From the NCBI GenBank assembly GCA_016110215.1, contig JADWQD010000008.1, positions 1,488,001 through 1,552,000 on the forward strand: 64,000 nt of DNA, in the 5' to 3' direction. The notes beneath the pieces are model-generated. The model did not search any database. It saw only the letters and a program-made list of their open reading frames with translations, and was not told the DNA's origin. The translations under genes were made by a program, and so were the position numbers. The stretch comes from Capronia americana. Its lineage: Eukaryota > Ascomycota > Eurotiomycetes > Chaetothyriales > Herpotrichiellaceae. Below are positions 62,680-64,000 of this stretch, in pieces (the first letter of the stretch is position 1; every line of letters starts with the position of its first letter).

Positions 62680-64000
62680 CTAGGAAGAAGAGGAAGAAGA
62701 ACAACAGGAACCACCATCCCGTGAACATCTCTCCCCACCGTGCCAGTGCGTTTCTGTCTCGGCATCCCATCTCCAGTGCCAGGAAGCCGTCGCTGCTGGC
62801 ACATCGGCGGTGGCTTCCCGGTGGCCGTGGTACGCGGGATCAAAGCACACGCCCATGCACGGGGAGGGCGTCGCGTACCCGCCGCGCAGATTTCCAAACC
62901 CAATCCCAAAGCCTAGGCCGCTCGAATTCTTCTGTTGTTGGGCCGCGATATCCGCAAGCTGGGCGTCGAGTGTGAATGGTGGGAGGCGGGCGGCAGCGGC
63001 AGGGGCGGATGCAGGGGCGCTGTGCGGTGGTAGCACCGTTAGATAGCACCCTTCTGGCGCGTGGTCCGCGGCGCAGCGGAGGCGTTGGGACGGAGATAGA
63101 GATGGAGACTGAAAGTGAACGTGAGCGTGAGGTGCCTGTCGGGGTTGCGTCGGTGCAGGTGGTAGTGGTGGTGGCGGTGGCGGTGGAGGAGGAGGCACGG
63201 GTTGTTTCTGCGATCTTGCGCTGGTGGATGACTGGTGGTGAGGAGCTGGGGGTGAGGCAGAGGCAATAGCAACGGCAGTGGTAGAGCCGGAAACAGAAGG
63301 AGACGGACGGATCGTGCCCTGGGGCCCATGGTCCCGACTACTCTCTGTATGGCATGGCTTCTTGGGTTTAGAATCCTGCTGGCTTTGAGACGTAGCGAGA
63401 GGTTGATTCCGCTTCGATGTAGGTGCTCGGATTGTTGCCTCGCTGCGGTCGCTCGGGGCCTGTTTCGGTGTCTGAGGCTTATTTGTAGAGGGCTGTCGGC
63501 TTTGAGCCCCCGAACCCTGGCGGATCTGAGTCTGGGTTTGCGGACCCGAGGCCTGCTGCGGATATTGAGTCTTTGGACCTTGCTGACTCTGGTTCTGCCT
63601 CTCCTTCTGGTGCGCTGTACACTGACACTTGCTTTGGCTCGGAGGCCGACCTTGCGGGGAGTCATGACTCTGAGTTGTAGATCGAGCGTGAGGCTGTGGT
63701 GCGGAAGGCTTCTGTGACGGGGCTGGCGGCTGCGATACAGGTCGATTTTGTGTGCCAGACTGGGCAGGCCATCGAGATCCGCATTTCGGACAGGTTCGTT
63801 CGGCGACATCGAGCTGAGGTTGTGGCTTCGGAGATGTCTGAGGACCTTGAGACTGGCCGTCAATCCAATTGGAGATCTTCCGCCGAGTTGTGACCTCTGA
63901 AATCACGGCACAGGCAGCTTGTTCTCCTGACAGATCCCATTCCTCGCGTGAGTATTCCCAATGTTGGCCCAGAGGAGTGGCCCGATCGTGACCTGGGACT
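62680..64000 (-). CDS. Pro/Gln/Ser-rich protein, 5' end beyond window
   Basis: Partial gene that runs off the right edge in an open frame (about 440 residues visible). Near the visible start are an aromatic/charged segment (GQHWEYSREEWDLSGEQAAC) and RTCPKCGSRWPAQSG, a CxxC pair reminiscent of half a zinc ribbon. The middle is low complexity, Gln/Pro/Ser-rich, with a run of proline (VPPPPPPPPPPPLPP). The C-terminal part has scattered Cys (CCSSSSSS at the end) and GFGIGFGNLRGG. I recognise no family. The frame is continuous but the low-complexity GGT/GGC-type repeats in the DNA mean part of the ORF may be fortuitous. The stop at 62680 may be preceded by an intron. Confidence 0.45.
   Translation of the reverse strand, partial: VPGHDRATPLGQHWEYSREEWDLSGEQAACAVISEVTTRRKISNWIDGQSQGPQTSPKPQPQLDVAERTCPKCGSRWPAQSGTQNRPVSQPPAPSQKPSAPQPHARSTTQSHDSPQGRPPSQSKCQCTAHQKERQNQSQQGPKTQYPQQASGPQTQTQIRQGSGAQSRQPSTNKPQTPKQAPSDRSEATIRAPTSKRNQPLATSQSQQDSKPKKPCHTESSRDHGPQGTIRPSPSVSGSTTAVAIASASPPAPHHQSSTSARSQKQPVPPPPPPPPPPLPPAPTQPRQAPHAHVHFQSPSLSPSQRLRCAADHAPEGCYLTVLPPHSAPASAPAAAARLPPFTLDAQLADIAAQQQKNSSGLGFGIGFGNLRGGYATPSPCMGVCFDPAYHGHREATADVPAATASWHWRWDAETETHWHGGERCSRDGGSCCSSSSSS

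Noticed and set aside
1..64000. tRNA genes
   Set aside because: I scanned by eye for GTTCRA-type B boxes with a matching A box on both strands and found none that folds convincingly. A tRNAscan run would be decisive.

Overview
This window looks like nuclear DNA of a filamentous ascomycete (Pezizomycotina). Genes are dense and on both strands. Introns are mostly 48-60 bp, with GT-AG ends and CTGAC/CTAAC-like branch points. The gene set is fungal: importin beta/Kap95, Ysh1, a LAMMER kinase, Sur2, Ecm14 and a MoaA-MoaC fusion. The palindromic intergenic words TACTCCGTA and TACCGAGTA recur; I associate such words with Eurotiomycetes, but that placement is a guess. I saw no convincing tRNA, rRNA, CRISPR array or intact transposon.

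Layout. 0.6-2.9 kb (-): H3K9-type SET methyltransferase, flanked by a short AT-rich, RIP-like tract. 4.6-8.5 kb (-): eIF2B gamma, then the Rag-type GTPase Gtr2. 8.5-11.05 kb: the largest gene-poor gap. 11.06-12.97 kb (+): F-box/LRR protein. 13.75-16.75 kb (-): molybdenum cofactor MoaA-MoaC gene. 18.0-19.7 kb (+): bZIP factor with a CCAAT palindrome upstream. 20.6-23.7 kb (+): long tRNase Z. 25.0-28.4 kb (+): three small orphan genes, one a secreted Tyr-rich protein. 29.5-32.0 kb (-): large protein of unknown function. 32.75-34.09 kb (-): Sur2 sphingolipid hydroxylase, divergent from TCTP at 34.7-35.45 kb (+). 36.1-37.8 kb (+): Ecm14 pseudo-carboxypeptidase. 39.96-41.95 kb (+): glycogen-binding-like protein. 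42.67-45.29 kb (+): APC4. 45.98-48.86 kb (+): importin beta-1, followed by an uncertain ORF. 50.3-51.96 kb (-): short-chain dehydrogenase. 52.6-55.5 kb (-): Ysh1/CPSF73. 56.2-57.9 kb (+): TAF4. 59.4-61.6 kb (+): LAMMER kinase. 62.7 kb to the edge (-): partial proline/glutamine-rich protein.

Most genes are core housekeeping functions: chromatin, translation control, TORC1 signalling, RNA processing, nuclear transport and the cell cycle. They do not form an operon or an obvious metabolic cluster. The most interesting locus is the MoaA-MoaC gene. Its single intron sits exactly on the codons for the MoaA C-terminal Gly-Gly, so splicing versus retention should switch between a MoaA ending in Gly-Gly and a MoaA-MoaC fusion without it. 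The linker added by splicing resembles an internal mitochondrial presequence. Exon borders given below were worked out by eye from reading frames and splice consensus, without transcript data.
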